Source: Elysia chlorotica (Eukaryota > Mollusca > Gastropoda > Plakobranchidae). Taken from it: 64,000 bases of DNA. The notes beneath the pieces are model-generated. The model saw only the letters and a program-made list of their open reading frames with translations, searched no databases and had not been told where the DNA came from. Positions 21,481-34,100 of the stretch are shown here, piece after piece (the first letter of the stretch is position 1; each line of letters begins with the position of its first letter). Location: positions 173,760-237,759 of the forward strand of contig RQTK01000286.1 in assembly GCA_003991915.1 (NCBI GenBank), written 5' to 3'. A program made the translations under genes and the position numbers.

Positions 21481-21687
21481 CTAACTAATCTGGTATTTCA
21501 TCGTTTTATCTTACAGCTTGAGTATTATTAATATTACATTTATGGCCCTATTTTATAGCTTAAATTATCTTATTTTATCATTTCTTATTTTCAAATTTTA
21601 TCCTATCTTAATCACCTTATATTTTACCGCACTATATTAGAACCTGTTGTACTATCTTATACTAATTATCAGTAGTAAATATTATCT

Positions 21688-22194
21688 GACTGCACCAGTA
21701 CCAGGGTATTGCGCCTGGCCAGTGTGTATGACTCCAGGTTTGGTTTAGCCCTATAATATTTAGTATCTTATCTTAATATATATCTTATATTATAGGCGTG
21801 TTTAGTCTTAACATATTATCTTATCATCCTATCTTATCATAATATTAATGGCATATTTGACTGTACCAGTACCAGGGTATTGCGCCTGGCAAGTGTATAT
21901 GGGCCAGGTTTGGTTAAGCCCTGTAATATTAAGAATTTATATTATCTTATTTTATCATATCTTCTATAATATATAAATTATAGACCAATGCCATCTTAAT
22001 ACGTTAACACCCTTTCTTATAATAATTATCAATGGTATATCTTATTGCCCTATCTTGTATTAATAATCAATGGTATTATATAATCTGACTGTACCAGTAC
22101 CAGGGTATTGCGCCTGGCAAGTGTATATGACCCTGGTTTGGTTAAGCCCTGTAATATTAAGGAATATCAATGGTATATCTGCCTGTACCAGTAC
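21688..22194 (-). repeat. Tandem repeats of the Gly/Tyr exon donor junction, set A
   Basis: Three units at about 21691, 21861 and 22090 carry ~50 bp of the exon end (PGVIHTGQAQYPGTG on the minus strand) plus its donor region, then a common GGTTTAGCCCT-like spacer. They lie in the intron just after the real exon end at 22195. Confidence 0.75.
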
Positions 22195-22313
22195 CTGGGT
22201 ATTGCGCCTGCCCAGTGTGTATGACTCCAGGCCTTGAGTAGCCAGCCCCGGCCCGCCCTTTGGGGATGTGTCCTGAATCCTGGGGATACATGGAATAAAA
22301 GGGAAGAAACAGC
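22195..22313 (-). CDS. Gly/Tyr/Pro-rich exon, copy A (duplicate)
   Basis: Same 119 nt and splice sites as copy B. Differences: CCC/CCG and GGG/GGT (both silent) and one G/A at the third base of the split first codon. Confidence 0.58.
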
Positions 22314-22909
22314 CTGTCAGAACATAGACAGCATTCGTACACTGCTTGTGTTAACAATATTTTCAAGTGCATTGAGTTTGCTAAATCTAAGTCTAGGGTG
22401 ATTTCACTCTATGGGTTTGGTGCCCATCGATTGCACCACATTCTCGCTACATGGACATAACATGTTAAATATTTATGATAAGACAGTCATCAAAAAAGGG
22501 CTTAGAAAACAAAACAAAATCACGATAAAATAAGAATTTGTATAGTTTCACAGGCCTTAGCTTTTCCGAAGAATTATGTTCTAAAATGGGAACTATAATA
22601 ATGTTATTATATAGCTAAAATTTAAACCGCAGACCTCCAGGATCAACTAAGTTAACAGTTTTCAGCGTTCACTTAAGACAAGAACACAGAATGTGTGACT
22701 TAAGGCCTGGCATACCAGATCCTGACTTGGTGTTTGAGGATGATGTCTAGACTCCTGTGGATACGTGGAAAGAGAGAAGGAAGAAAAGAATTCCCTCTCA
22801 GAACTGTCATATATGTACATGCTGCTTGCCTTCTGTAGGAGAATGGTTCTCTCTATCTCTCTCTGTCTCCTCTTTTTCTCTTTCTCTGACTCTCTCTGTT
22901 TCTCTCTCT

Positions 22910-22962
<53 letters not shown>

Positions 22963-23044
22963 GCGCGCTCTTTCTCTTTCCTTCTCTCCCTTTCTCTCCC
23001 TTTGCCTTTTTCTCTCGCTCTCTCCCTTTGTCTCTGTTTCGCTC

Positions 23045-23080
<36 letters not shown>

Positions 23081-23082
23081 CC

Positions 23083-23114
<32 letters not shown>

Positions 23115-23361
23115 TTCACTATATCCTGCTCTCTCTCTCTCTCCATCTCTCTCTTCCCCCATCTTTCCATCTCTCTTGTAATAGAGACATTATTCACCGG
23201 TGAGTAGCTGTTGTGTGGCCTTTGAGTTTGTGCCATCATACTCTTGGGCATGTGTGTACTGGTCGTAGTGGTTGTGGTAGGGGCGGGTGTAGGTTTTGGG
23301 CGTAACTCGTGCTCTGAAAAAAAAAGGAAAAACCAATTGTTTTGGTCTTTTCGCAACAAAA

Positions 23362-23405
<44 letters not shown>

Positions 23406-26385
23406 ACAAAATAACAAAAAGAAAATCGACATGAACATGGATGTATCAACAAGTTTTTATTACAATTTTAGGTTGACACAATAAACATGTAAAGATTTAA
23501 ATATACATTTTTTACATTGAAGTACACATTTCTTAGAAGTAAACATATCACACTCGTTAGATTTAAGAATATGATATTATAGTTATGTAAAACAGATACA
23601 CCAGGTAAAAAAGCAAAACAGGTTTATGACACGAGTTTATTAGTGTTATGCCTGTGATTTTCTAAGGCTCCTCAAAGATAACGGCTACCTAGCATTATCA
23701 ATCACTAATAGTATGAACGCCAAATACTAAACATTCAAAATCCCTATCGTTTTTCATTTATATTATTTGTAGTAAATAATCGTGTCTATCTATTATTTTC
23801 TTTCATTTTTTTATTGGATCTATTTATCTATCTGCAATCGTATTCAAGCACCGTTAATTTAGAGCTTTTGGGAAAGTTGGGTCTAGGGTTCGTAAGTGCA
23901 TGGTCGAGACAGCTTAAAACTCGTCGCAAGCTTTCTTACTTTCTTACCTATCTTAAGACGAGTCGTAAGCTTAGCACAACGTTGTAATTACGATCCTAGG
24001 TGCCGTAGGTACAACGTTGCGGTAGCTTACGTCTCGTCGTAACGATATAAGATAGAATAAGATAAAATAAAATATTCCTTTATTAATCGATAGTGGGGAA
24101 ATCGAAAAAAATTAATGACGTGATCAAAAACACGTGTACAGTTTACAGTTTACACTTAAAAATATAAATAAGAAAACGAAAATAAGAAAATACGACAAGG
24201 AAGGCCTACGACGAGTCGACGAGTCGTAAGCTTACTACAACTTTGTACCTACAGCCCTAGATCTATATTGTGCAACATCACATTTTCTTACCTGCAAGTT
24301 CCATCGTTTTTTCCGCACGTCCTAGATTATTCCTACCGACACACTTGTAGAAACCAAAGTCCTTGTACTGTAAGTTCTTGATTGTGAGCAGGATGCCGAC
24401 TTTCTCTTCCTCGGGTTCGTACACTTCAACCTGGATGAGATGTAATGATCAATATCAACCTAAATGAGACATAATGTGTGATATTTATCAGATATATTAA
24501 TTTCACATCTATTAAAAAATATGTGTGAACAGAAGCATCATCAAAATACTAACTTCAGAGATTGGCTGTCTGTCTACAAAAATGATTATTGATCTTGTTA
24601 TAAATGTTACACTGTAATTCTTTGAGACTCACTTATCTGTCTACAAATGAACTCGCGCGAGAGGGAGAGGGGGTGGAGTGTGGCGAGTGAATGATTACCA
24701 AGCTTATGACCTGCTACTGACACCCTATAGCACCCTCCGATTGAGCAGTCGATCCCACTACTATCTACTTTCACTGTATTTCTGGGCAACAGTGGGCGTA
24801 AATGGATGTGGGGATAGGGTTCAACGAGCATCAAGCTGCTGATCTCCAAATTGTAGTATACAATGAAGTTGACCATTCTGTTCCATTTATTGACTTGCAC
24901 TGTTTTTCTTGGCCATTTGGTATTAAACCTCAAACACTATTAAGAGACGCAATGCTTACAATATATTTCTCACTAAAAGACCCAATACTTAAACTGTGTT
25001 TCTCAGACCATTTTTGTTCGTAAACCTCAAACACTATTGAAAGACGCAATACTAATGTCTTACACTGTATTTCTCAGCAATGTCGGATAGTTTTATCAAA
25101 AGACGTTTTCACGAAGAATATTAATTTAACATATATTCAAAGCTCCGTTTTTAGATGAAAGATTTCACATCTGTCTTAATGGCATGTTTTGGATGGAAGA
25201 TTCCACAGATATTCAAGGCCTAAGCCAAAACAGGAGAGATCTATTGAACGTGCATCGAGCTGCTGCCCTCCTACTTGCAGGCAAGAGCACTATCCCATAA
25301 GGTTGACCATTCGATTGCACTTATGTACTTGTACTGTTTCTCTCGGCGTTTGTTAGTAAACCTAGAAATCAATTTGAAGATGCAATACTTATACTTTATC
25401 TCTATGCCATTGTTAACAAACCTCGAAGTCTATATATATAAACGCAATACTTACGCTGTATTTCTCGACCATTTGTTAACAAACCTAGAAGTCTATATAT
25501 ATAAACGCAATACTTACGCATAATCTGGTATTTCATCGCTTTATCTTACAGCTTGAGTATTATTATTACATCTTATGACTTTATCTTATAGCTTATATTA
25601 TCTTATTTTATCATTTCTTATTTTCAAATTTTATCCTATCTTAATCACCTTATATTTTACCGCACTATATTAGAACCTGTTGTACTATCTTATACTAATT
25701 ATCAGTAGTAAATATTATCTGACTGTACCAGTACCAGGGTATTGCGCCTGGCCAGTGTGTATGACTACAGGTCTGGAATAACCCTACAATATTTAGTATT
25801 TATCTTATCTCAATACATATCTTATATTATAGGCGTATACAATCTTAATATATCTTATCACCCTATCTCATACTACATATCAATGGTATATTTGACTGTA
25901 CCAGTACCAGGGTATTGCGCCTTGCACGTGTATATGGCCCAGGTTTGGTTAAGCCCTGTAATATTAAGGATTTATATTATCTTATTTTATCATATCTTGT
26001 ATAATATATAAATTATAGACCAATGCCATCTTAATACGTTAACGCCCCATCTTATAATAATTATCAATGCTATCTTAATACGTTATCGCCCTATCTTATA
26101 TTAATTATCAATGGTATATATAATCTGCCTGTACCAGTACCAGGGTATTGCGCCTTGCAAGTGTATAATGACCCTGGTTTGGTTAAGCACTGTAATATTA
26201 AGGAATATCAATGGTATTATATAATCTGACTGTACCAGTACCTGGGTATTGCGCCTGACCAGTGTGTATGACTCCAGGCCTTGAGTAGCCAGCCCCGGCC
26301 CGCCCTTTGGGGATGTGTCCTGAATCCTGGGGATACATGGAATAAAACGGAAGAAACAGTCTGTCAGATCCTCTCCATCTTTCTA

Positions 26386-26438
<53 letters not shown>

Positions 26439-26561
26439 CTCTCTCCGTCTTTCTCTATCTGTTTCTCTATCTGTTTCTCTCTCTCTCCTTCTCTCCCTTT
26501 TTCTATTTCCTTCTCTCTCACTTTCTCTTTTTCTTTCTCTCCTTCTCTCTCTCTCTTTCTT

Positions 26562-26592
<31 letters not shown>

Positions 26593-29500
26593 TTCTTTCT
26601 TTCCTTCTCTCTCTTTCACTATATCCTGCTCTCTCTCTCTCTCTCACTCTGTCTCTCTCTCACTCTCCTCCCCTTAGCAACAAAGACGAGATTCACCGGT
26701 GAGTAACTGTTATGCGGCCTTTGAGTTTGTGCCATCATACTCTTGGGCATGTGTGTACTGGTCGTAGTGGTAGTGGTGGGGGCGGGTGTAGGCTTTGGAC
26801 GTAACTCGTGCTCTGGAAAATTAAAAAAGGAAAATCAATTATTTTGATATCTTGTAAAAAAAAAAAAAAAACAAAAAAAACTAACAGAAACAAGGATGTA
26901 TCAACGAGTTTTAATTACAATTTTAGGTTTAGGTATAAAATAATTATAAAGATTTAAATATACATTACTTACATTCAAGTGCAAATTTTCTAAACGTAAA
27001 CATATTACAGTCGACAACATGTGCCGTAAGTACAATGTCGCGGTAGCTTATGTCTCGTCATACCATTATAAGATAAGATAAGATAAGATAAGATAAGATA
27101 AGATAAGATACGATATTCCTTTATTAATCCCTCGTGGGGACATTTTAAAAAAATGACCTACTAAAAACACGGGTACATTTTACACTTAAAAATGTAAATA
27201 AGAAATTAAGAAAATATGATAAAGAATGCTTACGCCGAGTTCTAAGCTTACCTTAATTAACGTTGTACCTACAGCCCTAGATCTATATTGTGCAACATCA
27301 CATTTTCTTACCTGCAAGTTCCATCGTTTTTTCCGCACGTCCTAGATTATTCCTACCGACACACTTGTAGAAACCAAAGTCCTTGTACTGTAAGTTCTTG
27401 ATTGTGAGCAGGATGCCGACTTTCTCTTCCTCGGGTTCGTACACTTCAACCTGGATGAGATGTAATGATCAATATTACCTTATCAAAAGGCGTTTGCACG
27501 AAGAATATTAATTTAACGTATATACAAAGCTCAGTCTTTACATTAATCATTTCACATATTTATTAAGGGTGCGTGTTTAGATGGAATATTTCACAGATAT
27601 TCAGAGGCTAGTCGAAGACAGGACGGATCTACAAGAAGGTGGATGGATGACATTAGCGACTTTGGCGTAAATGGATGAAGTTGAACGAGTATCGAGCTGC
27701 TGACCTCCAACTTGCAGTCAAGAGCACTATCTGATAATGTTGACTTTTCGATGCCATTTATTTACTTGCACTGCTTTTCTCGGCGATTTTTTCACCATTC
27801 TCAAACACTATTTAAACACGCAATACTTACGCTGTATTTCTTGTACATTTGTTAACAAACCCCAACCACTGATAAAGACTCAATACTTATACTATATTTC
27901 TCAATGAAAAGCGCAAAAATTGCTTTTTTAAATTGATTTTTTCACCGATCTCGAACACTATTTAAGCACTCAATACTCACACTGTATTTCTCAGCAATGT
28001 CGGATGCCTGGCTGATCTGCTTGCCGTTGAACTCCCAGTAGACCAGGGACTTCGGGAATCCCGAGATGGTGCAGCTGAGAACGGTGTCCTTGCCCAGACC
28101 CTGGCTCAGCCTATCGTTGTCAAGGTGGATCTCTGGGGGGACTGGGCACAGAGAGATGGGGGTGTGGAGGTGGAAGAGTGTGTATATGTGTGTGGGTGGA
28201 AAAAAAAGGAGGGGGGGGGGGGGGGGTAAAATCATTTATATGAACAGTAAAAAAAATCTTAATGCGATACTTAAGGATTAGCAATTATAACTTCCATTGA
28301 AAACTAATAATTATATTTGTTATTAGAAAATGATTCTTTAAATCTAAGTAAGTGTTTCTATTGTTTTAGATAATTTAAAGCGTTAACCTGATATAAGAAA
28401 GTGTTAAATTCACTTGCGTCTACGATCTAATAATAAAAATTATATTGATGTTGGTTAATGTTAGTGGACTATTTACTGTACAGAAATGACTCAGCTTGCT
28501 CTTACGCTTGGTGGAAAGATTAGTTTACGTTGGTGGAATGGCTTGTAACTTTGCCTGTTTGGGAGACCTGCCCTCTAGCAATGGTGGCAGCTCCCCCCCC
28601 CCCCCTCAACCCCCTCTCCCTTACTAAAATCCTCCCTGATAATACCATTTACATCTGACTTTGACATTGAACTTCCTTATGGCGCTGGGCTGTACAGAGC
28701 TCTTAGCCTCACATATGTAGACCCCGCCCTCTACCAACAGCGACAGCTCATCAACACCCCCCCCCCCCCAATTCACCCCCAGCACACCACCATCTGAAGA
28801 CCAATGCTCTCCCTTACATAAATCCTCTCTGATGATACCACTTACATCTGACTTTGACGTGGAACTTCCTGATGGCATTGGGCTGTACGGAGCTCGTAGC
28901 CTCACATATGTAGACCCCGCCAGTACGGAGCTCATAGCCTCACATATGTAGACCCCGCCACACTCGCGGGAGGTGTTGCGGATAATCATCAGGTTGCCTG
29001 TACCGATCGCTTCGTCTGGGGAAGGGGGGGGGGGGAGACGGTGTTAAGAGATTATGCAAATTATTGCATGCGAGGGTTAGTAAATAAAAATATGGGTGAC
29101 AAGCAAAAAGAAGCGCTAACAAAATAAACTAAATAAAACACAAGATCTGTGCAAACAAAAATGGCTGAAATTTTGAAATAATTATTTAAAATGTCTAAGT
29201 GTTCTAAAATATAATGGATGATGGACTTAAAATGTTTTGATTATGTAACGAGATACTGAGGCCTCAATAAAAACATAGTCGTTTTTCTGATAGAGAGAGT
29301 CGCCAAACAAACTCTAGAGTAATAATATATGTGTTTGAGTACGCCAGATGGACTCTGAGTTACGCTGAAAGAGAAGTCATTATGGCGTGATACAACGGGT
29401 CTGTGTGCTTTTTGGTTTCATAAGATGGGCGTCTAAAATAGTTCGATAGGTGATAATAATAATTATGACACAATACAACTACACACGCCAACCAATAATT

Positions 29501-30438
29501 TTGCTTACTCGGCTGGTGCTGGCAGGCAGACCACCTCCTGTAGATATCCTGGCCAGTCGGCGTCTCTCGCTTCCAGGTGATGGACGGTTTGGGGATTCCA
29601 CTGGCGCTACAGGTCAGGCTCTGGGACTCAAACTCGTCTACACTGACCTCCACGTCCTTCTCTGGCTCGGTGATTCTGGGCGGTTCTGGAAGAGAAGAAG
29701 GGTTGAGTTGGGTTGGTTTAACGTCCAACAGCAGCACTATATAGGCTATATTGTGGACGGAGCCCAAGACTAACGTCTGACAATTTTATGTGCTGCTATG
29801 CACGAGACAGGGTGGGGATGCCATGACTCCTGTGTCAGCCAGTCACATTATACTAACACCGACTAGGGAGCGCAATCGCCAGGGCTTAAATCCAGACCTT
29901 TTGCGTCGTAAGTTAATGTTCTACCCCTGGGCCACCGCCCCCCCCCCCCTAACTTAGCAGGTCAGGATAGTAGAGGGAATCACGTGTGTGTGTGTTGTTG
30001 ATGTTAAGCGTACAACGTTATCACTATGTAGACTATGTTGTTGACCGGCTCCAAGACAAACTTCTGAAAGGTTGACGTGTTTCTACAAAGATACAGTGCG
30101 GGGATACCATAACTCTGTCCCAGCCGATCACACGAGACTGACCAAGACCCAACCAGTAGGGGATGAAGTCGCCAGAACGGGAATTGAACCTTGACCCCCT
30201 GAGTCGGAAGCCAACGTTATACACCAGCGCTACCGCCTCCCTTCTTTTTTCCATCCACCGCAGAACAATAGAAGCCTTGTGATCCACCCAAAGAAAACGG
30301 ATGACATAATCACGCCCATCAGGCATGGATTTTTCTTATCGCCCATTGGCTATGTCAGTTTATGTCAGAGCTATGATTAAAACATGGTTCAGATTCCTTT
30401 AACTATAATCTTCATTTTGGTTTCGGGACCCGTTATAG

Positions 30439-30522
<84 letters not shown>

Positions 30523-31102
30523 NNNNNNNNNNNNNNNNNNNNNNNNNNNNNNNNNNNNNNNNNNNNNNNNNNNNNNNNNNNNNNNNNNNNNNNNNNNNNN
30601 NNNNNNNNNNNNNNNNNNNNNNNNNNNNNNNNNNNNNNNNNNNNNNNNNNNNNNNNNNNNNNNNNNNNNNNNNNNNNNNNNNNNNNNNNNNNNNNNNNNN
30701 NNNNNNNNNNNNNNNNNNNNNNNNNNNNNNNNNNNNNNNNNNNNNNNNNNNNNNNNNNNNNNNNNNNNNNNNNNNNNNNNNNNNNNNNNNNNNNNNNNNN
30801 NNNNNNNNNNNNNNNNNNNNNNNNNNNNNNNNNNNNNNNNNNNNNNNNNNNNNNNNNNNNNNNNNNNNNNNNNNNNNNNNNNNNNNNNNNNNNNNNNNNN
30901 NNNNNNNNNNNNNNNNNNNNNNNNNNNNNNNNNNNNNNNNNNNNNNNNNNNNNNNNNNNNNNNNNNNNNNNNNNNNNNNNNNNNNNNNNNNNNNNNNNNN
31001 NNNNNNNNNNNNNNNNNNNNNNNNNNNNNNNNNNNNNNNNNNNNNNNNNNNNNNNNNNNNNNNNNNNNNNNNNNNNNNNNNNNNNNNNNNNNNNNNNNNN
31101 NN

Positions 31103-31149
<47 letters not shown>

Positions 31150-34100
31150 AAAAAGATGAAAAAGTATTACAAAATTGAATCCTTTATAATTGTTTGAATA
31201 AACTCTACTTAGTTAAAGCGCTTATTCATATCAGTTCTAAAGATAAAAATTATATAGTAATATTAGGCTACACTTTAAATTTAGAAAGTAATATTTTAAA
31301 GTACACAGTTAAATGTGCAATTAAAGGAATAGTAATTATAACGTCCATTGAAAAATGTATTTGGTTTAAAACAGTGATTCTTTAGATCTAAGTAATTGTT
31401 TCGATTGTTTTAGACGATTGAACGTTTTTCAACTGGTAAAACAAATATTAAGATTATTTGCGTTATGATTTTACAATAAAAAACTTATGATGTAAAGGTA
31501 CTTTTGACGGTACAAATAGTTATCACACTGTTAGTAGAGACGATCTAATTTTAAATATAACATTGCAGCGTTATTAAGAATAATATTGATAAGAAATGAA
31601 AGAGGAGGGGGAAAGAAATGCTAGTTATGCATAGAGATACTTAGGAAAAGTATTTTTTACATGTTGGTTATGAAAGTTGGTTTGGTTTTACAAAATACAA
31701 TCGAAAATGGATTTTAATTTTCTTAAATTTGTCTGCTTTGTATTAGATACAATATTTTCTTCGTCAATTATTTCTGCCCAAAAAGGCAAAGAAAAACCAA
31801 AAATACATTCAAGGAAATAAGACTGTAAACTTAAAAGATAGAGGAAATTTTCAGAGGAATAAAAGAAAAAAAGCAGAAAGAGAGACAGAGAGAGCAAGAG
31901 AGTCCACTTATTTAGCAGCAACATTGTGTCTCGGAAAGATAGACCATCAAAAAGATACAGCGAGAAAAGAAATAAAAATAGGCATACTTATGACTAATAG
32001 CTGCGAAGAGTGTGTGAGAATGTTGAAGTGATAAGATCACAATACTACGCAGAAAGAAATGACTTGGTGGTTTTGTACACTACTGGTCAAATAGTTAAAA
32101 CAATCTAATAATTACGAGGGAGTAGCTTTAAAAAAACAAAAACATTAATTTATTAAAGTATTTAAGGGGAAATAATCATAAAATTTGTTTAAAGAAGATA
32201 TTTTGACAGGGTTATTTCTCTTACATAAACGAACCCCTTATTTTTCCCCACTCAAATTGGATTTTTAAACGATTCAATTTAAAAACAGAGGATCTCGTGT
32301 CAATATGCTTTTTTGAATTGAAATTGGAGCTAAATTGTATTCCCTTTTTCAGCTCTTGTTTTAATTTATAGAAGCCTAGGATTTTTCTTAATTTATAATG
32401 TTAGTAAACACCAAAACAAAAGGCGTGAAAAGGGTGCTGGAAAGAACGTACTGTGTAATTTTATCTAAAGGAAGGTATCAAATTTGGCTCACTCTATTGA
32501 GATACCAATTCATATTAGTTTTTGTGTGTGTATGTGAAACAACAAAAGAGTTAACACTAAATTAAACACTTCTCTGTATCACTAGTTCTAATTCCCAAAA
32601 AAAAGAGGACAACACAAGTTGGAAGAAAATTGAGATAAATAATTAACTGCAGACTAAGGTAGAAAGATGACAAGCGAGTGACCTAAAGCCAGAAAGTCAT
32701 GGGGGATAGAGAAAGAGAAATAGCTTGAGTGTGCACACCTTTTTAGAACAAATTTCTGTGATAAGCAATTAAGATTAATACTGAGTTAGTTATGCAACAC
32801 ACGAGTTAGTAAGTAAGGTGGAAACCGCGATAGAACGACTAGAAGTGACAGATTACAAGACCATGAGAGGGCAACAGCACCACTTAAGAGGCTGCACAGA
32901 AATTAGTATACATACCTCGGTAGTCATGGTAACCGCTTTCCGAGCTAACGGTTACTTTAGAGATTTTCAGTAACATAATTTTTTTCTCCCGATACTAAAA
33001 ATTTGGTGTTTTCCGCACTTTTTTTTTAAGCGTGGTTGTGTTTAGAAATGAGGTACTTGTTTTTTTAACATTAATTTACATTACAGGCGTATGCTAAATG
33101 TATACGCATTACTTTGAACAGATATGTAAAAATGAAACACCAGTGGTACAAGTCAAATGGTAAAAACTTTAAAAATATATTTAGTGTTTTTTACATGTAA
33201 TATATTTTACTACTAGCCCAGATATGCATTATAGATTTATAGACCTACTCAACTCAAATCAACTCATTCTGCCCTCCAAGTTAATCAATGAAGTATAACC
33301 GTACCTATAATCTTTAATTCTCCTCTATATGTATCTTATATAATCTAACAATATTATCAACTCTATCTATAAATGTGCTAAAACATTTTCTATATTAATT
33401 ACCCTTGTTGGTTTCATTGACCACTACTTACACTGATCTCCCTTTTCTAAATAGTTTCTTACAAAACAAAGTGTACTTGTCTGTATTCATTACTTTAATA
33501 ATATGTCTTTTTCTGCATACATTACTATGATTATATGTCTTTTAGTTTGTATACCCTACTTCCATATTATGTTTTTTTGTAGGCTATATATTACTATAAT
33601 TATATATAATTATGTTTTTGTCTGTACACATTACATGTACTTTAATACATAAACTAGTATACATACCTCAAAAGCCGTGTTTAGTATTCCCCAGGCTTGC
33701 CATAAGATTGTGCTAACATAATTATCAGATTGGTTTAAAATCTTTCTTTTATTTGGATTGTGAGCCATTGTTTTCCATCGTTTTGCATAAAGCTACTGGT
33801 TTCCATCCTTCTTCACAGAAGCCATTGTTCTCCACGTTCTTTTTTTTTACTTTTTTTTTGCATAAGGGTTACATGCCATTGTTTTCCTTCTTTCTACATA
33901 ATGAATTAGGGCTATAAACCACTGTTTTCCATCTTTCCTTGATGTGGATTATGGGACACTTTTTGCATCTTACTACACATGGGTTTTAAGTTATGATTTT
34001 TTATGATTTTTTACAGTGATGTGATTATCTGATAAATGAGAGACAAAGAATAAAACGTATCCTATCCTGGTGGCTTTGCGGTGTATGCTTCTTGGATTTG

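Larger units (their letters stand above)
21483..25095. repeat. Segmental duplication, copy A (Ig gene 3' exon block)
   Basis: Starts with CTGGTATTTCATCG at ~21490 and parallels 25520-27480: the same TATCTTAT-rich intron, three exon-junction repeats, Gly/Tyr exon, CT microsatellite, stalk exon, MITE and Ig3b exon in the same order. Offsets shrink from ~4.03 kb to ~3.02 kb because microsatellites differ and copy A has an extra segment near 22.4-22.8 kb. Confidence 0.85.
25511..27480. repeat. Segmental duplication, copy B
   Basis: Partner of copy A. Here it is continuous with the full Ig3a exon to its right, so B is the copy in the ordinary gene context. Confidence 0.85.

Noticed and set aside
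32078..32110. Tc1/mariner-like terminal word CACTACTGGTCAAATAGTT
   Set aside because: No matching second terminus and no transposase remnant within 2 kb; mentioned only in the stretch description.
32890..32990. Candidate for the missing Ig1b exon
   Set aside because: Phase fits and it has a fair donor, but there is no Ig cysteine and no clear acceptor; listed only as a finding.
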